Assembly (NCBI GenBank): GCA_965200035.1
Contig: OZ241334.1
Coordinates: 496,001 to 560,000, forward strand
DNA length: 64,000 nt
DNA from: UBA1952 sp965200035
GTDB lineage: Bacteria > Bacteroidota > Bacteroidia > Chitinophagales > Chitinophagaceae
Direction: 5' to 3'
Shown here in pieces: positions 42,710 through 52,685 of this stretch. Position numbers and translations under genes: made by a program. Each line of letters begins with the position of its first letter. Position 1 is the stretch's first letter. The notes below the pieces were generated by a model. That model made no database searches. It had not been told where the DNA came from and was given only the letters and a program-made list of their open reading frames with translations.

Positions 42710-43291
42710 ATGAAAGCTGTATCAGCGACACTTTTGTTTGTGAGCATCGCCATGGCATCATGCTCTACATCCGGTCCAAGCGGACCGGCGACACCCGTAC
42801 AAGCCTGTGCCAATCTGGGATCAGATATCTATAGTTGCGAAAGCAACTCACCAGGCGTTTTGGTTATAGATGGGAAGGGGGCAGTGAAACTCAGTGTGGT
42901 GGGAGATAATCCATCACAATTTAGCCAGTCGGTCAACTACATGCCAAATAATTATTCACATCCTGCAGTGACGGTCCAAAATGGCACGGGTAACGGAAAT
43001 ACCCAAGCAATTTTTTATAGTGGCACAAATCAAAGCCAGATACATTTTGAAACGCCATTTAGCGATAGCTACACCATTAAAGCCTATTATATTGAGTATG
43101 GCATATCGGCACCTTCCAATGCATCTACTGGTAATCTGACAACTACATGCTTCAATCCGGCTACAAATGGCTGCTTTAGGTGGTATAAATTTCAGTCAGT
43201 AGCAAGTGGCACAAATATAAGCTGCAGCAATAATAGTGTAATCATTATTAATCAGATGGATCCGAGTGGATTTATTGGCAATTGTAATTAA
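42710..43291 (+). CDS. small lipoprotein
   Basis: 193 residues, lipobox MASC (Cys18). The mature protein is rich in Ser, Thr, Asn and Gly with several cysteines (C33, C43 and three or four near the C-terminus), suggesting a disulphide-stabilised beta domain at the outer membrane. No family recognised. The next lipoprotein follows after 20 bp in the same direction, and both end before a strong bidirectional terminator. Upstream lies 800 bp of AT-rich DNA with a small leader hairpin. Confidence 0.7.
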   Translation: MKAVSATLLFVSIAMASCSTSGPSGPATPVQACANLGSDIYSCESNSPGVLVIDGKGAVKLSVVGDNPSQFSQSVNYMPNNYSHPAVTVQNGTGNGNTQAIFYSGTNQSQIHFETPFSDSYTIKAYYIEYGISAPSNASTGNLTTTCFNPATNGCFRWYKFQSVASGTNISCSNNSVIIINQMDPSGFIGNCN

Positions 43292-43311
43292 TAACAATAA
43301 AAAATCACTAA

Positions 43312-44097
43312 ATGAAAAAGACAGCACTTATAATACTGGCAGCAGCATTTTGCTTTACAGCCTGCAAAAAAAATGAAGAAAAGACGGATAACGGGCACCT
43401 TCTATCTTCCCTGCAGCAAAGCCTGGCTGATTATACTATTCCTGAAAATACTAACGAAGAGGCCAGAAGGCAAATCAATGACATTCAGGATCCGAAATAC
43501 ACGATTGCAATTATCGACAACCCAAATTTTGGTAAATTTTCCGCTACTCCAGAAAACGATATCTCGATAAGCGGTAAATCTCTGTCAGATGTTGGCCTAA
43601 CGCTGAACAATGTACCTTATCACGCTGACCGTAACGGACAATGGTATAAGCAAGGTTCCGTTTTTAAAAATTATTATGGCAGAAATGTTGCCGTTAATTT
43701 ATCTGACAGTCGCGGAAATACTTTTACTGCGAACATGTATGTGCCAAGACCAATCCTTGCAGATCAATTAAGTCCTGCCGGAAGACAAGAAATCCAGCGC
43801 ACTGGAAACAGACTGTCATGGACACGTGATCCGAATAACCGCGCTAACAAGGTCGCTTTATACTATGTACTTTATGACAATCAAAACTTAGGCGATGAAG
43901 GTGGTGTCATTAAAACAGATATCCTTTTACTCGATGACGGAGTTCCGTTTAATATGGATAATATCTTATCAAATGCCAGCTGTAAGAGAATTTATTTCAG
44001 GCTTATTACAGGTAATACGGCATCTACCACCTTCAATAATGAAAAAGTTTTATTCCATATTTCCAGCTATGACCACCATGAATATTTAGTTAACTAA
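43312..44097 (+). CDS. lipoprotein, second gene of a pair
   Basis: 261 residues. Signal peptide with lipobox FTAC (Cys18), followed by KKNEEK. The mature part looks like a two-domain beta protein: a region about 80-150 with VGLTLNNVPYHADRNGQWY, then about 160-260 with a fibronectin-like pattern (LSWTRDPNNRANKVALYYVL). No catalytic motif. Probably surface-exposed and co-transcribed with the preceding lipoprotein. Function unknown. Confidence 0.7.
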   Translation: MKKTALIILAAAFCFTACKKNEEKTDNGHLLSSLQQSLADYTIPENTNEEARRQINDIQDPKYTIAIIDNPNFGKFSATPENDISISGKSLSDVGLTLNNVPYHADRNGQWYKQGSVFKNYYGRNVAVNLSDSRGNTFTANMYVPRPILADQLSPAGRQEIQRTGNRLSWTRDPNNRANKVALYYVLYDNQNLGDEGGVIKTDILLLDDGVPFNMDNILSNASCKRIYFRLITGNTASTTFNNEKVLFHISSYDHHEYLVN

Positions 44098-44112
44098 TTG
44101 TCATAGCAATTT

Positions 44113-44151
44113 AAATACAAGAGCCGCTTTCGGCGGCTCTTGTATTTAATT
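44113..44151. terminator. bidirectional intrinsic terminator
   Basis: A perfect 15-bp stem (AAATACAAGAGCCGC and its complement, 44113-44127 and 44133-44147) with a five-base loop, A-rich before and T-rich after, between the converging lipoprotein and ligase genes. Confidence 0.9.
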
Positions 44152-44207
44152 CATTATTGTCTTTCAAACTGTTATGGCATTAGCATGTAAGTAAGCAACA
44201 AATTACT

Positions 44208-46331
44208 TCATCTAGCGTGGTCTAAAGACTTAAGCACCGCTTTCAGATCCGCCCCCTTCCCCAATACCGGCCTGAATATATCCCCAATGTTCTTTACCCG
44301 CTCAACGGCATTGAAAATAGTAAAATCAGCCATCTTCAACCCTTTTTTTACCTCGTCCCAGTGCAGCGGCATCGACACCGTAGCACCCGGCTTGGGCCTG
44401 AGCGAATAAGGCGCGGCAATCGTGGCATGTGCCCGATTCTGCAAAAAGTCCAGATACATCTTGCCGCCCCGGTTGGATATACTCCGCTCGATGCTGGTGT
44501 ATTTCGGTATTTCCTGATTGACCCGCGTAACGATCAGCCGCGCAAATTCTTTTGATTGCCCGTAGGTGTACTTACCGCCTAACGGGATATAGATATGCAG
44601 ACCTGTTGAGCCGCTGGTCTTGCAATAACAGGGGATGCCCATACTTTCCAAAAGTTGATGGGTAATCTGCGCTGCTTCGATGACCTGATTGAATGAGTTC
44701 CTGTCCGGATCAAGGTCAATGATGCACCAGGTGGGAAAGTCCGGCTTCCTGACCGTGCTGCTCCAAGGGTTCATTTCGATGCAGCCCATGCCTGCCATGG
44801 ACAATAAAGTTGCCTCGTCGTGGCCGACCAGATAATGCCGGTCCCGGTCATCGCTGTCGCTGTGATAAAGGTAAGTCTTCATCCAGTCCGCGACTTTACC
44901 GGTCACATCTTTCTGGTAAAAGCTTTTGCCTTTAATGCCGTGGGGATAACGATTCAGACTTTGCGGACGGTCTTTGAGGTAAGGCAAGATGAACGGGGCA
45001 ATCTGATAGTAGTAGTTAATCAGATCCCGCTTGGTTACCTGCTCATCAGGCCAGAATATTTTGCTCAGGTTGGTAAATTTCAGTTCGTGGCCATTCACCT
45101 TTTTGACCTGCGTTTCTTCGGTCGGATTGAGCAGTGTTTTACGTTCCTGTTCGCTGCGTGAAGCGATGTAAGGATTTGCATTATTCTTAGGTTGAACAAC
45201 CTTTTTGATATCGGCTTCCTTTTCAAGCACGACATCTTTTGCTTTCTTATCATCACGCATTCCTTCAAAAGAGGGGTGACGCATCACGCCGTCATTGGTC
45301 ATCTCGGCAAAACTGACCTCACAAACCAATCTGGGCTGCAACCAGACGGCTTTGGCTTTGGGCGGGTCAGGACGGAAGCGGCTCGGCTTGTTGATATCCG
45401 GCTCTTCCGTAAAGGCAGGCTTGTCGGTCACAAACGGCCTGAACTGTTCCAGCAACTGCTTTTGCAGCCTGATATTGATGCCGGTGCCGATCTTGCCGGT
45501 ATAAATGAACTTGCCCTTATCGAAGACGCCGACCAGCAATGAGCTGAACGGCTTTTTGGTGCCTTCGTTTTTTGTATAGCCGCCGATGACAACTTCCTGC
45601 CGCTTATTGGCCTTGATCTTGAGCCAGTCTTTGGTCCGGTTGCCGGTTTCATAGAGACTGTCCTTACGCTTGGCCATGATGCCTTCAAGGCCCATCTTTT
45701 TCGCTGCTTCCAGAAATTTGATACCGGATGTTTCAAAGCTGTTGCTAAACTGGATCAGAGAATTTTTCGGTATCAGTTTTTCCAGGATCGCTTTGCGCTC
45801 AACAAGCGGCAGGCCCTTAAGGTCACAACCGTTGTACCAGAGAATATCGAAGGCATAAAAAAGCAGCTCGCCGTCGGCTTCGCTGCGCCAGTTCTGCAGG
45901 GCGCTGAAGTCGGCCTGCCCGTTCTTGCCGACCACGACGATTTCGCCATCTACAACCGCATCAATTCCCCACGCCTTCATCGCCTCATAGACCGGATAGT
46001 ATTTTTCGTTGAAAGATTTATCGTTACGGGATTTGATCTCAACGGTCTTTTTGTTCATGAAGCTGACAGCGCGGTAGCCGTCCCATTTAACCTCATAGAG
46101 CCAGTTATCATCGTCGAATGGTACGTCAACAAGGGTGGCCAGCATCGGCTTTACGGTAGTAAAGAATGCAGCCTTCGAAGCCCTCTTCAATATGATTGCA
46201 AGGAGTGATTTGGTAGATATTGACTTTGCCACTACCGGCCTTGCCGGCTTTCTGACTCTGTTTTTTCTTTTCGATTTGATCACTGACATGGGATCACATT
46301 TTGCTGTAGATCTGCTATGATCATGCCTCAA
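44208..46331 (-). CDS. ligD: LigD-type ATP-dependent DNA ligase/polymerase
   Basis: 707 residues in the longest frame; an ATG 14 codons in (46289) may be the true start. Ligase domain about 57-370 with motif I EVKWDGYR (nucleophile Lys82), VVDGEIVVV, GLEGIMAKRKDS and DWLKIK. Polymerase domain about 415-700 with RYPHGIKGKSFYQKD, the metal-binding DLDPD (539-543) and KTSGSTGLHIYIP (His579). The 3'-phosphoesterase domain found in many LigD proteins is absent, leaving a Lig-Pol order. It acts in non-homologous end joining, normally with Ku; no Ku gene lies in this window. GC-rich and located among accessory genes, so possibly transferred. All key motifs look intact. Confidence 0.93.
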   Translation of the reverse strand: MRHDHSRSTAKCDPMSVIKSKRKNRVRKPARPVVAKSISTKSLLAIILKRASKAAFFTTVKPMLATLVDVPFDDDNWLYEVKWDGYRAVSFMNKKTVEIKSRNDKSFNEKYYPVYEAMKAWGIDAVVDGEIVVVGKNGQADFSALQNWRSEADGELLFYAFDILWYNGCDLKGLPLVERKAILEKLIPKNSLIQFSNSFETSGIKFLEAAKKMGLEGIMAKRKDSLYETGNRTKDWLKIKANKRQEVVIGGYTKNEGTKKPFSSLLVGVFDKGKFIYTGKIGTGINIRLQKQLLEQFRPFVTDKPAFTEEPDINKPSRFRPDPPKAKAVWLQPRLVCEVSFAEMTNDGVMRHPSFEGMRDDKKAKDVVLEKEADIKKVVQPKNNANPYIASRSEQERKTLLNPTEETQVKKVNGHELKFTNLSKIFWPDEQVTKRDLINYYYQIAPFILPYLKDRPQSLNRYPHGIKGKSFYQKDVTGKVADWMKTYLYHSDSDDRDRHYLVGHDEATLLSMAGMGCIEMNPWSSTVRKPDFPTWCIIDLDPDRNSFNQVIEAAQITHQLLESMGIPCYCKTSGSTGLHIYIPLGGKYTYGQSKEFARLIVTRVNQEIPKYTSIERSISNRGGKMYLDFLQNRAHATIAAPYSLRPKPGATVSMPLHWDEVKKGLKMADFTIFNAVERVKNIGDIFRPVLGKGADLKAVLKSLDHAR

Positions 46332-46569
46332 ACTAAGTTTCAGCGCAATTCACATTAATTCACACACCATGTGGATACTCTAAGCCATGATTGATAAATG
46401 GGTAAACATGCATTATGTGCAAAACTTTTCGCCGTTACAAAATGGCGCTAATTATGAACCTTATGAGAATTAAGGTATTGGGGCGTGTAAATTGGATGTC
46501 TAATCAATAAAAATTTGTTCTTAAGTAGACAGAAGGCGCAGATATGAATAAAAACTGGCTTAGCAGTTG

Positions 46570-48111
46570 TTATGGCTGATAAATGAGACGCACAACTGAA
46601 ATGCTGCCACTGTTCGCACCTACCAGTTTGCCGGTGTAAATCCCGGTGGCCATACCGTTAAGCCGAATAGCCGTCTTGCCTGCAGTTACCGGATAAGCGC
46701 CCAGCTGCCTACCCTGTACATCGCTTAAATACAAGGTACCTTCTTCTTTTGTCTCCACCATCAAAAGACCACTCGTAGGATTGGGATAAGCTAGTAATGT
46801 TTGGAATTTAGAAAGTGTTGGCACCGGAATAGCGGTAGTCATGTTACACCCCCTGATAGCGCATCCATTGCTGTCAACACCTAACACCCAATTATCCCGT
46901 TGATGCCAAATAGGTCCATTATGATCCTGTGCAGCGCCAGCTAAAATTAAATTGCCGTTAGCAAGCTCCACTGCATCACTCAAACCCTGATCATTAACCG
47001 TATCCGCGCGATACCGATTTTGCCACAAAACATTGCCTGATTGGTCTATTCTTGCCGCCCAACCCTCTGTGCAAGAAATATCACCATTATGATTACCAAT
47101 CAAAAGATATGTTCTGTTTCTCAATTGCTTGGCACTTGCTATATTATGATGCTTGTCAGTATCGGCTAATGCTACCTGCCAAGTAATATTTAGACCTGTA
47201 TCCAAATGTGCTAGATAAGGTGGCAAATTTGTAAAATCTAAAGGATCACTAGGTCTTACGAATGAATCCAGTGCACCGTACATATAATAGCCGCCATTGC
47301 GGTCTGCGTAGGCAGTTGGATAAGCCGTTGCACCATATTTAGTCGGGAATATTTTTTCCTTCAGCACGTTGCCCAGGCTATCGGCGATAATAATCCATGG
47401 AGTCGTACGGGAATAATCAAACTGCCCTCTGGATGTCCGGGTAATAATAGCCAAGCAAAGCAGTAGTCTGCCATCGGACAACTGTTCTACGCTTTTAATG
47501 ATATGCTTGCCGGTGCTGCTTTGCTGATAAGTCTTTGCCCACTGAAAGCGTCCGGCATTGTCTGTGCGGATCAGCAGTCCTTGCTGAGCCGTAGATGTGC
47601 TGTTAGGTGTACGGTAACCCGCAAGGAAAAATCCGCTATCACGTGCCAGACAGATATCAGCGACAGACTCAAAGTAAGAAGCTGTATCGGTATAAGAGCG
47701 CAGGAGTAAAGTATCGCCCCATTCGTCAATTTTAATCAATGCCGCCGCCCCGATATTAACGGGCGATCCGAGCCAGCCCAGACTGGCCGGGATGGCGTAT
47801 CTGTTGTCAGATAATGAAAGCATTCTTCCTGGCGCGCCCTGATAAACACCATGGTCAGTGTAGCCAAATACCTGTTGATGCAAAAGCTGACTGCCGTCCG
47901 TGGAGAGAACAATTGTGCCAAGTTGAATTTGGCCCTTAAACGTTGTGCCCGATACGATCAGCGTTCCATCTGCCTTTTGCCGGATGTTGGTCGGTTGATC
48001 AAAAGAGCTGTCCACATCATAAAGCCTGCTGAAGTATTGAGCAAAAGACAGCTGTGGCGCTAGTAGCACCACAGCTGTAAAGCATAAGAAAATCAGTCGC
48101 GTTATCTTCAT
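46570..48111 (-). CDS. secreted beta-rich protein with T9SS sorting domain
   Basis: 513 residues. Signal peptide (about 1-25, ending SFAQ). The body has repeated strand units with VVSGTTFKGQI, GFFLAGYRT and NLILAGAAQDHNG-type sequences, like the WD40/propeller-like proteins secreted by T9SS. The C-terminal about 75 residues form a type A sorting domain (LAYPNPTSGLLMVETKEEGT, then GIYTGKL). Expected to cross the outer membrane through the Por/T9SS machinery and be attached to the surface or released. It follows the 1390-residue gene by 29 bp and shares its C-terminal domain almost exactly. Confidence 0.85.
   Translation of the reverse strand: MKITRLIFLCFTAVVLLAPQLSFAQYFSRLYDVDSSFDQPTNIRQKADGTLIVSGTTFKGQIQLGTIVLSTDGSQLLHQQVFGYTDHGVYQGAPGRMLSLSDNRYAIPASLGWLGSPVNIGAAALIKIDEWGDTLLLRSYTDTASYFESVADICLARDSGFFLAGYRTPNSTSTAQQGLLIRTDNAGRFQWAKTYQQSSTGKHIIKSVEQLSDGRLLLCLAIITRTSRGQFDYSRTTPWIIIADSLGNVLKEKIFPTKYGATAYPTAYADRNGGYYMYGALDSFVRPSDPLDFTNLPPYLAHLDTGLNITWQVALADTDKHHNIASAKQLRNRTYLLIGNHNGDISCTEGWAARIDQSGNVLWQNRYRADTVNDQGLSDAVELANGNLILAGAAQDHNGPIWHQRDNWVLGVDSNGCAIRGCNMTTAIPVPTLSKFQTLLAYPNPTSGLLMVETKEEGTLYLSDVQGRQLGAYPVTAGKTAIRLNGMATGIYTGKLVGANSGSISVVRLIYQP
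46573..46800 (-). repeat. T9SS sorting-domain repeat, copy 1
   Basis: The last 75 or so codons of this gene match the equivalent end of the gene upstream (48144-48370) at most nucleotide positions, much more closely than the bodies of the two genes. This points to duplication or gene conversion of the sorting domain. Confidence 0.75.
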
Positions 48112-48140
48112 CAGGATATGTAAGATAGGTATTATCGATC

Positions 48141-51100
48141 TTACGGTTGATAAACGACGCGCACGATAGAAATATTGCCACTCTTCGCACCTATCAGCTT
48201 GCCGGTGTAAATCCCCGCAGCCATACCGCTAAGCTGAATAGCCGCTTTGCCTGCTGTTATTGGATAAGCACCCAACTGTCTGCCCTGTACATCGCTTAAA
48301 TACAAGATGCCATCTTCTTTTGTCTCCACCATCAAATGACCGCTCGTAGGATTGGGGTATACCTGTAGGCTCGTACCTGCTTTTGCTAGAGCGTTAATAC
48401 CCTTTTCCTGATTCGGGCCTGTGCTGTTATCACTGCCGCGGTTAGCTACTGCCGCCGCATCGCCTTCAATGCCAGCAGGCCACACAAAGGTGCGGATGCC
48501 CAGCAGATCAGCAATTGCAGCAGCCATGTATCCCGGCTGCGTATTATTAGCAGCTATCACAGCGATAGTGCTGCGTCCGCCTTCATCCAAATCTTTCCAG
48601 TTACGCCCTGCGCTGTAAAGATCAATGGCCATTCGCATGATAGCGGCAAACTGCTGCTCTTCCTCTGTGCCTTGTGGCAACTTGTTCCATACCCGATTGG
48701 CGTCACTCCACATGCCCGCAGCGTTGTAGAAAGGAATAGCCTCGGCGTTGCGTCCTTCACGCTCTAATAAGGCAGCCGCCTTATCATTTGCTCCCTGCGC
48801 ACCATAATGACGCGCCCATTCATTTGCAGACAAGGCGCGTTTGGCAGCCTCTTCCGGGTTTTCAGGATTTTGATTGCCGCCGCCGTTGCCGGGTACAGTC
48901 AGGCCATAAGGATCGTTCGGATCACCATCGCCCGGATCGGTCTGACCATAGGCACGGCCACAATACTCATCAGTAGTTTTGGGAAGCCCGGTACAAATAA
49001 TATTGTTATACAGACCTGTGGTAACACATGGCGTGGTGGGATCAAATTCCGGTCCGGCAGGATCGTAGTAGTAATTGACTTGCTGGGTCACCAGTATATC
49101 ACCACAAAGCCGTTCGCGGCTGGTAACCGTTCCACCATTATTGCAGCTCGTATAGAAGCGGTTTTCTGCAGGCTCATTAGTAGAAGCTAACGGATCATAA
49201 AAGCCCTGATTCGCTCTCATCGTACCCCCTACATATACCGGTGTCGTCGATAATCCGGAACGGCGGTCAATACACCGGCTGTTATCAGACAGAAAATCAT
49301 TGCATTTCCATTGAAGGCCGCGATCACCTGTCTGGTTGCTATTACGCTGCAACGGCATCGCGGCACTGCGCATATAATTAAAGGAGTTATTCCTGATGAT
49401 GTTGCTATTGTCTGACCAACTCTGACCCCATGAAACCTGTATTCCCCGGCTACTACCCGGAAAATTAGGATAAGTCGTATAGCTGCTAGCCTTATCAAAA
49501 GTGTTGCCGCTTACTGAATATCCACTGGATGTTTGAAGGATTACACCGGATGGGTCTGGTACAATGTCACTGCCCGGTACATAAAACTTGTTGCCGGAAA
49601 CGATCAGACCATTCATAGAGTTCAATACATTTACGCCCTGCCCTGCATTATCAAATACATTTCCCTGCACACTGAGTGGCCTGCTGACTGTACCACTTCC
49701 AATCCCCGCTACACCAAGTTTTAGGTTTTGGAAGTTAGAAGTTCTCGGATTGATTGAGGCGTCAACGGCCACAACCCCTGTACCCCATAGAGAAGGTGTG
49801 AAAGAAGGATCAGTATAAAACTGACCGCCGGAAATATTGATATGCTGAACGTCCCAGCCTGAAAAAAGTTCACTGCCGGGTAATCTTCCACCTGTTGGCG
49901 AAGTATAAAAGCACGGGTCACCCATGCCTGCACTTGTAGAGATAAACCGGCAATCTTTATAAGTATTGGTTGTATTGTCTGTGAGATTATATTGCTGATA
50001 GTTTACCCCGAACCGGCAATCCTGCCAAAGCGTATTTTCTGCATTCACAATACCGCCACCATAACTGCCACGGGCATCATAACGGCTGGTGTAGTTACCT
50101 AATTCAAACGTTGTGCTGATGGTATTTACCGGATTAATTGTACTGCCGAGATGGCGTGCGCCATCATCAACCAGCGTGCCGTATCTGGCATCCTGTATCG
50201 TTGCATCCCGGTATTCTGCGTTGCCCTGTGATGCGAGATTGCGGGCATTTTTAGGATTGCCTTGTATGACAATACCGTCCCACATATAGCGGTCGGCATC
50301 AACAGCACTCTGGCAGTCGTCCATCCCCTTGAGCATTGCATTATCTAAGACCAGGTGTCCTCCCGTCTCTACCACGATACCCATCATTCGCCCGATTGCT
50401 TTAGAATCATCAGCGAGATCAAAATAGTCATACATATGATCGCTTGAGGCAAAATGAATGGTACAATTTCTAATCGTTAGTGTAACGCCTTTAGGGACGA
50501 TGATTTTAGACGCAATATTATCACCATCATGCACTGTGCCGTCCGGCCAGGTAGTATTTGCACTCAGCGTATAGGTTCCACCGGTTGTACGGGTATCTAT
50601 AGCAAAAGATGCCTTAGGCGAACAGTATGGCGCAAATTTGGTGACACTGAAGTTATCGTGGTCTTCATCATCATCACCGCCTAAAACAAATCCGCCATCT
50701 GCAGTCTGAGCAAGACTAAAGGTGCACATACTTTCTTCAACACCTTCCGCGTGATAGCCTCTGCGCCATATATGTCCTGGTACATTGTTATCCTCTGTTT
50801 CCGTGAGCAGAGCATCATATTCGTCGGGCTGACCATAATCTGTATTGTAATCAGAGCTTGATCCACTAATTACGAAGTTTCCTTGCCCATTCTGAAACAC
50901 CTGAAGGTAAAAATCTTTACTGCTGTAGTGACCTACATTTTTGCTGTAGATCAGCCCACCGGTTTCGGAATTTATCTTAAGCAGATAGCCGTCACCATCC
51001 ATGTATTCATCATAGTAATATTTGCGGACCGGATCAACAAAGCCGCCCTGAATGGTGGAATAGCCCGTAACACTTACACCTTGAACTGAAGTTGGACCAT

Positions 51101-52313
51101 TCCCGGCTAAATAGCCAATTGGCGCTATCTGATTCACAAGACCGACCATGGCAACATTCCCATCATTGGTAAAAGTGAAATCATAAGCGCGTTCATCTTT
51201 GTTCACGTCATCCTTTAAAAATTCGGCAGCATTTGATTCCGCACCCAGTGGTGAAGGGATACTTCCGGAAATGTTCCGGGCGGTGTAAGGACCAGTTTCA
51301 GTGTAATGAATACTGGAAGGATAATTAAGATCCGGCTTAGAAAAAGTCTGATCAAAGCTTATTGAAAGAGATGGGGTTAGTTTTAACAGCCACATATCCT
51401 TATCACGCGCTGTCATACCACTTGATATAACGCTAAGTTGAGAGATCGCACTGGTGGTGGGATTGATTTCCATGTGCTCAACATCAAATGAATGGCCGAC
51501 ATTATCATCGGTCGACCCTGACTTATATCCGCAGGCGAATAGCTCATGGGTGGTAGATGATGTCTGGCGGGTTCTTACTTTGAAAAATAGATTGTTTGCC
51601 TGATAGTCAACAGCGCCAATATTATAATATGCGCCGTAATCCTGACTTTGAGTTAAACTCCAGGTGTTGTAGTCAATCTTATAGATAAAAGCCTGTTGTA
51701 ATACCCCGTTCGGAAATCCTTTATCGACGACAGAATTACCACCAACATAGATTGTATGGTTGCTACTCTGGTCATGATCTATGGCTAAGGTCCTTCCATA
51801 TGCCTGTTGAAAGCTGTTGCTTTTATCCAGAAAGAGCGAAGGGCTATGAATGTAGTTACCGGCCTCATCAACTTCCAAAAGCAACACCGCACGATCCCCG
51901 CCTGGCAAATAAGCTGCACCAGCAGCCGTATATCCATTAGGGGTTTCAACGACCTGAATAAGGTAGCCAAATTCAGTTCCATCGTAAGAATTCAGGTCCG
52001 GACCGGTTGCGGTTTTTATGTGCTTGATCCATATTGTCTGTCCAAAATTGTTCAGTTTAAATATGACCGGGTTTGCAAGGCCATTGTGATCGGAAGTGTA
52101 TCCGCAGCCTATATACTCGTGGTTTTTGGTGGGTAACACGCAATATACCCAGTCTATTCCGCCTACACCAGACGGCTCTTCGTGGTTAAATGTCGGGTCG
52201 GCGGTATTGTTACCAGTCCAATGCCATTGTGAGGCGACAGGTACCTGACCACTAGCAGGATTTTTAGTAATCGCTAAAAAGCAACAGAGCAATAGAATTA
52301 ATTGTTTTCTCAT
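48141..52313 (-). CDS. giant secreted parallel beta-helix protein with T9SS sorting domain
   Basis: 1390 residues. Signal peptide (about 1-23). The N-terminal part (30-570) is propeller-like, resembling the body of the gene that follows. The middle (about 590-1080) is a right-handed beta-helix region with strands such as KIIVPKGVTLTIRNCTI, GGHLVLDNAMLKG, and NGLIVSGNKFYVPGSDIV. It is followed by a helical, TPR-like stretch (AAKRALSANEWARHYG to about 1290) and a type A T9SS sorting domain (LQVYPNPTSGHLMVETKEDG). A cell-surface or released protein; a carbohydrate or adhesive role is possible. No catalytic motif was identified. Forms a pair with the 513-residue gene downstream. Confidence 0.85.
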   Translation of the reverse strand: MRKQLILLLCCFLAITKNPASGQVPVASQWHWTGNNTADPTFNHEEPSGVGGIDWVYCVLPTKNHEYIGCGYTSDHNGLANPVIFKLNNFGQTIWIKHIKTATGPDLNSYDGTEFGYLIQVVETPNGYTAAGAAYLPGGDRAVLLLEVDEAGNYIHSPSLFLDKSNSFQQAYGRTLAIDHDQSSNHTIYVGGNSVVDKGFPNGVLQQAFIYKIDYNTWSLTQSQDYGAYYNIGAVDYQANNLFFKVRTRQTSSTTHELFACGYKSGSTDDNVGHSFDVEHMEINPTTSAISQLSVISSGMTARDKDMWLLKLTPSLSISFDQTFSKPDLNYPSSIHYTETGPYTARNISGSIPSPLGAESNAAEFLKDDVNKDERAYDFTFTNDGNVAMVGLVNQIAPIGYLAGNGPTSVQGVSVTGYSTIQGGFVDPVRKYYYDEYMDGDGYLLKINSETGGLIYSKNVGHYSSKDFYLQVFQNGQGNFVISGSSSDYNTDYGQPDEYDALLTETEDNNVPGHIWRRGYHAEGVEESMCTFSLAQTADGGFVLGGDDDEDHDNFSVTKFAPYCSPKASFAIDTRTTGGTYTLSANTTWPDGTVHDGDNIASKIIVPKGVTLTIRNCTIHFASSDHMYDYFDLADDSKAIGRMMGIVVETGGHLVLDNAMLKGMDDCQSAVDADRYMWDGIVIQGNPKNARNLASQGNAEYRDATIQDARYGTLVDDGARHLGSTINPVNTISTTFELGNYTSRYDARGSYGGGIVNAENTLWQDCRFGVNYQQYNLTDNTTNTYKDCRFISTSAGMGDPCFYTSPTGGRLPGSELFSGWDVQHINISGGQFYTDPSFTPSLWGTGVVAVDASINPRTSNFQNLKLGVAGIGSGTVSRPLSVQGNVFDNAGQGVNVLNSMNGLIVSGNKFYVPGSDIVPDPSGVILQTSSGYSVSGNTFDKASSYTTYPNFPGSSRGIQVSWGQSWSDNSNIIRNNSFNYMRSAAMPLQRNSNQTGDRGLQWKCNDFLSDNSRCIDRRSGLSTTPVYVGGTMRANQGFYDPLASTNEPAENRFYTSCNNGGTVTSRERLCGDILVTQQVNYYYDPAGPEFDPTTPCVTTGLYNNIICTGLPKTTDEYCGRAYGQTDPGDGDPNDPYGLTVPGNGGGNQNPENPEEAAKRALSANEWARHYGAQGANDKAAALLEREGRNAEAIPFYNAAGMWSDANRVWNKLPQGTEEEQQFAAIMRMAIDLYSAGRNWKDLDEGGRSTIAVIAANNTQPGYMAAAIADLLGIRTFVWPAGIEGDAAAVANRGSDNSTGPNQEKGINALAKAGTSLQVYPNPTSGHLMVETKEDGILYLSDVQGRQLGAYPITAGKAAIQLSGMAAGIYTGKLIGAKSGNISIVRVVYQP
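48144..48370 (-). repeat. T9SS sorting-domain repeat, copy 2
   Basis: Partner of the repeat at 46573-46800; shares long identical stretches such as the CCTACAAGTCG-flanking proline/asparagine motif region and the YLSDVQGRQLGAYP codons. Confidence 0.7.
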
Positions 52314-52473
52314 AAAAAGGTTAAGTGTATGCTAAAATAGCAGCATTAACTTGATTTTTACAAATATTCATAGAGAAAAATAAATTTAATATCGAAAAGG
52401 TAGTAAAATGTATATGAGAAAACATCCTTTTTTTTGCCGTTTTTAAATGAGCATAAACAGAAAGATTATTTTT

Positions 52474-52507
52474 TGTATAAATGAATACCAACGTATGTAG
52501 TTATACA
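52474..52507. repeat. recombinase-type palindrome B1 (inverted partner, centre AA)
   Basis: 34-bp imperfect palindrome: TGTATAAATGAATACC, centre AA, CGTATGTAGTTATACA. Compared with the reverse complement of site B2, the left half agrees at 14 of 16 bases and the right half at 10 of 16, with the same AA centre. It is therefore an inverted copy of B2, 142 bp upstream centre to centre. Confidence 0.6.
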
Positions 52508-52555
52508 GTTAGCCGATCAGATGTGCTGTTTTTGCGAACCGCAAAATATAGTCCC

Positions 52556-52584
52556 TTGTCACTCAAAGGGCTTTCAGCTAATAC
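52556..52584 (+). promoter_or_regulatory. promoter-like sequence between sites B1 and B2
   Basis: TTGTCA, 17 bases, TAATAC, directed at the recombinase gene. It occupies the same place relative to B2 as the promoter-like sequence in locus A does relative to A2. Confidence 0.35.
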
Positions 52585-52615
52585 TTGCTGATCATCCAAC
52601 CCGCCAGGCAAAATT

Positions 52616-52649
52616 CGTATAAAGGTAAACGTTGGTATGCCTTTATACA
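52616..52649. repeat. recombinase-type palindrome B2 (centre TT)
   Basis: CGTATAAAGGTAAACG, centre TT, GGTATGCCTTTATACA. Extra outer arms GCCAGGC / GCCTGGC lie at 52603-52609 and 52660-52666. The core AAAGGTAAACnTTGGT is shared with A2 of the other recombinase locus. It ends about 37 bp before the recombinase ATG. Confidence 0.65.
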
Positions 52650-52685
52650 GTCCTTCCCCGCCTGGCAAAAATTCCAGGCTCAATC

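Noticed and set aside
45192..45542. Open frames antisense to the ligD gene
   Set aside because: No motifs; explained by codon use of the real gene on the minus strand.
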